Shown piece by piece: positions 6,495-9,969 of a DNA stretch of 9,969 bases. The DNA is from Bryobacteraceae bacterium. GTDB lineage: Bacteria > Acidobacteriota > Terriglobia > Bryobacterales > Bryobacteraceae. The notes beneath the pieces are model-generated. The model saw only the letters and a program-made list of their open reading frames with translations. It ran no database searches and had not been told where the DNA came from. The DNA is taken from NCBI GenBank assembly GCA_030039005.1, contig JASHQT010000229.1, forward strand, positions 1 through 9,969, given 5' to 3'. The position numbers and the translations under genes are program-made. Within the stretch, counting starts at the first letter, position 1; each line of letters begins with the position of its first letter.

Positions 6495-6508
6495 TCAGGT
6501 GACCCTGA
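6495..6508. promoter_or_regulatory. Short inverted repeat, possible operator or activator site
   Basis: TCAGG-TGAC-CCTGA has perfect 5-base arms. Its centre lies about 67 bases upstream of the start predicted from site C, a position that would suit an activator of the Usp-FecR operon. No family assignment is possible. Short repeats like this can arise by chance. Confidence 0.2.
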
Positions 6509-6629
6509 GATGTCGCATGCAGATTCTCTTGGGCCGCGTTACTTTACCCGGCAGGGGGTCGTCATTATCTTGGGCGTGGTCCAGGGTGGCGAAATCAGCG
6601 GATCTGATACGAAACATTGGACCTTCCGT

Positions 6630-6659
6630 TTGACTACGCGGCTCCGTTTGCGATATACC
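6630..6659 (+). promoter_or_regulatory. Sigma-70-like promoter candidate for the DUF1592 gene
   Basis: TTGACT (6630-6635, five of six), an 18-base spacer, then TATACC (6654-6659, four of six). Transcription would begin near 6666, leaving about a dozen bases before the TTG start. The GGGGGAG ribosome site would then be almost at the 5' end. No sigma-54-like element was seen on this side of the intergenic region. Confidence 0.4.
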
Positions 6660-6677
6660 TGACAAAGGGGGAGTAGG

Positions 6678-9113
6678 TTGCCTGGACCAAGTGGTTTCTC
6701 CGCGCACTGGATCGCCACCGATTTGGTATTAGCTGGTTTAGTACTAGCGGGAGCGGGCCTCTTGCATGCAGACACCGCCCCAGCCTCTCCGCAACACGCA
6801 CTGATCAATCAGTATTGCGTCGTCTGCCACAACGAAAAAGCCAAAACCGCCGGGCTAATGCTCGACAAGATGGACATCGACCATCCCGCCGATCACGCCG
6901 AAACCTGGGAAAAAGTGATCCGCAAGCTGCGGGGCGGCATGATGCCCCCGCAGGGCATGCCGCGGCCCGAGCAGCCCAAAATCGACGGCCTGATCACGTA
7001 CCTGGAAGCCTCGCTCGATAAAGCCAGCGCCGCGCACCCCGAGCCCGGCCGCTCGCCCCTGCACCGCCTCAACCGCACCGAATACGCCAACGCCATCCGT
7101 GATCTGCTGGATCTGAAAATAGACGTCAGCGCCCTGCTCCCCGCCGACGACGAAAGCAATGGTTTTGACAACATCGCCGAAGTTCTGCGTGTGTCGCCGT
7201 CGCTGCTCGAAGCGTATCTATCTGCTTCGCGCGAAGTGAGCGCGCTCGCGGTGGGCGATCCCAAAACCCGGCCGGTGAGCGAGATCGTCCAGGTGCCGCC
7301 GGACCTGGCCCAAAGCGAGCACATCGAGGGCCTGCCGCTCGGCACGCGCGGCGGCATTCTGATCCATCACAATTTCCCGCTCAACGCCGACTACGAATTC
7401 AGCGTGGTCATCTTGCGGAACATCGTCGGCTATGTCACCGGCATGGAGTTCCCGCATCAGCTCGAAATCAGCGTTGACGGCAAGCGCGTGTTTATCGCGC
7501 CCGTGGGCGGCAAGGCCGATCTCGAAATGGTGGACACCAACCTCGCGCTCGCCGGCGACACGCTGGACGCGCGCCTGAAGACCAAAGTCCATGTGGATGC
7601 CGGGCCGCATGACGTCGCGGTCGCGTTCCTGCGCCGCGATTCGGCCGAATCCGACGAACCGCTCGAGCCGTTCACGCGGGACCTGGATTTGCAGAACATG
7701 AACGGCATCCCGCTGATCGATCACGTCCAGATCACCGGGCCGTTCAACGCCAGCGGCCCCGGCGACACGCCCAGCCGCCGCCGGATTTTCGTGTGCACGC
7801 CCGCCAATGCCGCGCAGGAGATTCCGTGCGCCAAGAAAATCCTCGGAACGCTCGCGCGCCGGGCATATCGCAGGCCCGTCACCGACGCCGACATGGAAAC
7901 GCTGCTGACGTTCTATCAATCCGGACGCAATCACGGCGATTTCCAGTCCGGCATCGAGAACGCGCTGCGCTTGATTCTCACCAGCCCCAAGTTCCTGTTC
8001 CGTTCCGAGCCCGATCCGGCGAGCGTCGCCGCCGGCAGCGTCTACCACGTGAACGATCTCGATCTCGCCTCGCGGCTTTCGTTCTTCCTGTGGTCCAGCA
8101 TCCCCGATGATGAGCTGCTGAACGTGGCGGCTGCCGGCAAGCTGAAGCAGCCCGCCGTCCTCGATCGCGAAGTGCGCCGCATGCTGGCCGATCCCAAGGC
8201 CGAAGCGCTGGTGAACAACTTCGGCGAGCAGTGGCTGTTCCTGCGGAACGTGGCCAGTCTCGCGCCCGACCAGGCTACCTTCCCCAATTTCGACGACAAT
8301 CTGCGGGAAAGCTTCTGCCGCGAGACGGACCTGTTCTTCGAGTCGATCGTCAAGGAAGATCGCGACGTGATGGATTTGCTGACCGCCGACTATACGTTCG
8401 TCAACGAGCGGCTGGCCAAGCACTACGATATCCCCAACGTCTACGGCAGCCAGTTCCGCCGTGTGACCATCCCCAATCCAGCCCGGCGCGGCCTGCTCGG
8501 TCAGGGAAGCATCCTGAGCATCACCTCGTACCCTACCCGCACGTCTCCGGTGCTGCGCGGCAAGTGGATCATGGAAAACATCATGGGTTCGCCGCCGCCC
8601 GCTCCTCCGCCCAACGTGCCCGCCCTGAAGGACCAGGCGCAGGGCGGGAAAGTGTTATCGATCCGGCAGTTGATGGAAGAGCATCGGAAGAACCCGCCTT
8701 GCTCTACCTGCCACAAGGTGATGGATCCGCTGGGGTTCTCGCTGGAGAATTTCAATGGTATCGGTGAGTACCGTACCAAGGATGCCTCGGGCGAAATCGA
8801 CGCCTCCGGCCAACTGGCCGACGGAAGCAAAATCAACGGAATCATCGAATTGCGCGAGGCCCTGCTGAAGCATCCGGAATATTTCGTAGGCACCCTCACC
8901 GAGAAGTTACTTACCTATGCACTGGGGCGTCCGCTGGAGTATTATGATATGCCAGTGGTGCGCGGGATCGTAGCCAGCTCGGCCAAGAACGATTACCGTT
9001 TCTCGTCATTGGTGATGGGCATAGTGAAAAGCGACCCGTTTGAGATGAAGCGGGCACTGGAAAATGAGCCCTCAACCGTAACCAGCGCGGCTATTCAGCG
9101 CCCTGTAAACTAG
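6678..9113 (+). CDS. DUF1592 planctomycete-type cytochrome c protein, exported, two heme motifs
   Basis: This 811-residue protein has a signal-like hydrophobic stretch (15-30, ending LLHA). A C47-V-V-C50-H51 heme motif lies in a planctomycete-type cytochrome c segment. Next come DUF1587 (about 128-192, PLHRLNRTEYANAIRDLL), a beta-rich carbohydrate-binding-like region (about 224-355), DUF1595 (about 380-445, RRAYRRPVTDADM), DUF1592 (about 455-570, RLSFFLWSSIPDDELL) and DUF1588 (about 571-690). DUF1588 ends with a second motif, C675-S-T-C678-H679. DUF1585 follows (about 725-795, LTEKLLTYALGRPLEYYD). This is the standard full-length architecture, so the gene looks intact. The reaction is unknown; heme plus a sugar-binding-like domain suggest periplasmic redox chemistry, perhaps on polysaccharides. 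TTG 6678 is the only plausible start because an in-frame TGA lies at 6660-6662; GGGGGAG (6667-6673) precedes it by four bases. The DUF1552 gene follows after 20 bases. Confidence 0.93.
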   Translation: MPGPSGFSAHWIATDLVLAGLVLAGAGLLHADTAPASPQHALINQYCVVCHNEKAKTAGLMLDKMDIDHPADHAETWEKVIRKLRGGMMPPQGMPRPEQPKIDGLITYLEASLDKASAAHPEPGRSPLHRLNRTEYANAIRDLLDLKIDVSALLPADDESNGFDNIAEVLRVSPSLLEAYLSASREVSALAVGDPKTRPVSEIVQVPPDLAQSEHIEGLPLGTRGGILIHHNFPLNADYEFSVVILRNIVGYVTGMEFPHQLEISVDGKRVFIAPVGGKADLEMVDTNLALAGDTLDARLKTKVHVDAGPHDVAVAFLRRDSAESDEPLEPFTRDLDLQNMNGIPLIDHVQITGPFNASGPGDTPSRRRIFVCTPANAAQEIPCAKKILGTLARRAYRRPVTDADMETLLTFYQSGRNHGDFQSGIENALRLILTSPKFLFRSEPDPASVAAGSVYHVNDLDLASRLSFFLWSSIPDDELLNVAAAGKLKQPAVLDREVRRMLADPKAEALVNNFGEQWLFLRNVASLAPDQATFPNFDDNLRESFCRETDLFFESIVKEDRDVMDLLTADYTFVNERLAKHYDIPNVYGSQFRRVTIPNPARRGLLGQGSILSITSYPTRTSPVLRGKWIMENIMGSPPPAPPPNVPALKDQAQGGKVLSIRQLMEEHRKNPPCSTCHKVMDPLGFSLENFNGIGEYRTKDASGEIDASGQLADGSKINGIIELREALLKHPEYFVGTLTEKLLTYALGRPLEYYDMPVVRGIVASSAKNDYRFSSLVMGIVKSDPFEMKRALENEPSTVTSAAIQRPVN

Positions 9114-9133
9114 GAGGCAAAAAAGGAATTCCG

Positions 9134-9969
9134 ATGTTCATTACGAAGGCCCATCTTCCACGCCGGACGTTCCTGCGCGGCGTGGGCGTGACGCTGGCGT
9201 TACCGCTGCTCGACGCCATGCTCCCGGCGCAGACGCTGTTGAAGAAAACCGCGGCCACGGGCAATATTCGCGTGGGCTTCGTCTATGTCCCCCATGGCGC
9301 CATCATGGACCAGTGGACGCCGAAAGCAGAAGGCAAGGATTTCGAGTTCTCGCGCGTCCTGAAACCGCTCGAACCGTACCGCGACTACGTGAACATCGTC
9401 AGTGGTCTGGGTAATCGCGCCGCCGACAGCACGGCCGTGCATTCGCTCAGCCCCACCACCTGGCTCAGCGGTGTGCGTCCCAAACCCACCCAGGGCGTGG
9501 ACGCTTACGCCGGCATCACCGCCGACCAGTTTGCCGCGCAGCACATTGGGCAGGATACACCGCTCCCTTCCGTCGAGCTGGCAACCGAAGACCATTCCGC
9601 TCTGCTCGGCGCCTGCGACCGCGACTACGGCTGCATTTACATGAATACGCTGTCCTGGCGTACCCACACCACGCCGATGCCCATGGAAATCGACCCGCGC
9701 AAAGCCTTCGAGCGCATGTTCGGCCAGGGCGGGACAGCGGCCGAGCGCGCCCTTCGCACCCAGCAGGACCGCAGCATTCTGGACGAGATCACCGCCGAGG
9801 CTGGGCTGCTCAAAGCCAAGCTCGGTCCGCGCGACCAGGCTACATTAAGCGATTACTTGGACAGCGTGCGCGAAATCGAGCGTCGCATCCAGCGCGCCAA
9901 TTTCGATTCCACGTCTTCGATTGAGCTGCCCACCGAGCCGGTCGGCATCCCGTACAATTTCGAAGAGCA
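9134..9969 (+). CDS. DUF1552 family protein, Tat-exported (3' truncated)
   Basis: The frame is open from ATG 9134 to the window edge, giving 278 residues. The N-terminus has a twin-arginine motif (P9-R10-R11-T-F-L-R15-G) followed by a hydrophobic GVTLALPLLDAM segment, so export through the Tat pathway is expected. RVGFVYVPHGAIMDQWTP, VSGLGNRAADST and two cysteines in GACDRDYGCIYMNTLSW (C161, C167) are the usual DUF1552 landmarks. The family's function is unknown, but it is typically encoded directly after a DUF1592 cytochrome gene, as here, suggesting a shared complex or pathway. AAGGA (9123-9127) lies six bases before the ATG. An AGGAGG (9112-9117) overlapping the previous stop is too far to be the main site. 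Family members usually run beyond 400 residues, so a third or more is probably missing. Confidence 0.92.
   Translation, partial: MFITKAHLPRRTFLRGVGVTLALPLLDAMLPAQTLLKKTAATGNIRVGFVYVPHGAIMDQWTPKAEGKDFEFSRVLKPLEPYRDYVNIVSGLGNRAADSTAVHSLSPTTWLSGVRPKPTQGVDAYAGITADQFAAQHIGQDTPLPSVELATEDHSALLGACDRDYGCIYMNTLSWRTHTTPMPMEIDPRKAFERMFGQGGTAAERALRTQQDRSILDEITAEAGLLKAKLGPRDQATLSDYLDSVREIERRIQRANFDSTSSIELPTEPVGIPYNFEE

Noticed and set aside
6567..6572. GATAAT on the minus strand (plus ATTATC, 6564-6574 region) as a -10 box for the Usp-FecR operon.
   Set aside because: No convincing -35 box lies 16-18 bases upstream, and the leader would exceed 130 bases; site C is nearer.
7218..8423. Long open frame (401 codons) antisense to the DUF1592 gene.
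   Set aside because: The opposite strand encodes well-conserved domains throughout. The antisense product has no recognisable family and is a G+C-rich shadow frame.
1..9969. CRISPR arrays, tRNA or rRNA genes, insertion sequences, integrases and defence genes.
   Set aside because: None was seen: no regularly spaced repeats, no transposase-like frame and no RNA gene landmarks on either strand.

Overview
The window is G+C-rich and densely coded. It looks like a chromosomal stretch from an Acidobacteriota bacterium, probably of the Bryobacterales/Solibacter type. The grounds are an adjacent DUF1592 (planctomycete-type cytochrome c) and DUF1552 gene pair, a FecR/DUF6600 lipoprotein, and tandem-domain universal stress proteins (Usp) with a PT(S/H)G variant of the ATP loop. 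This placement is inferred from gene content; there is no rRNA or marker gene here.

Layout. Positions 1-6423 form a stress-protein island. It opens with the 3' end of a Usp gene (+), followed by a hairpin shared with the converging operon that runs BON-domain gene then tandem Usp gene (- strand, 1820 to 247). A 178-base divergent control region (1821-1998) separates this from a + strand operon encoding an archaeo-eukaryotic release-factor-like protein (baeRF, 1999-3174) and a tandem Usp (3199-4065). That operon converges, with a 23-base overlap of 3' ends, on a third operon (- strand): tandem Usp (6423-5584) then a FecR/DUF6600 lipoprotein (5575-4043). A second divergent control region (6424-6677) leads into unrelated + strand genes: a two-heme-motif DUF1592 protein (6678-9113) and a Tat-exported DUF1552 protein (9134 to the window end, truncated).

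How the genes may work together. Four Usp genes, a BON protein and a baeRF protein in three compact operons suggest a programme for stress, energy limitation or dormancy. The baeRF protein could act on ribosomes, by analogy with the Balon hibernation factor and the Usp-rich DosR regulon of mycobacteria. By eye, all three complete stress operons carry the same upstream pattern, TGG-N2-AG-N5-TGC, oriented toward the gene. It resembles the -24/-12 element of sigma-54 promoters, so the three operons may be co-regulated. No regulator gene lies in the window. The DUF1592/DUF1552 pair is a separate exported module of unknown function.
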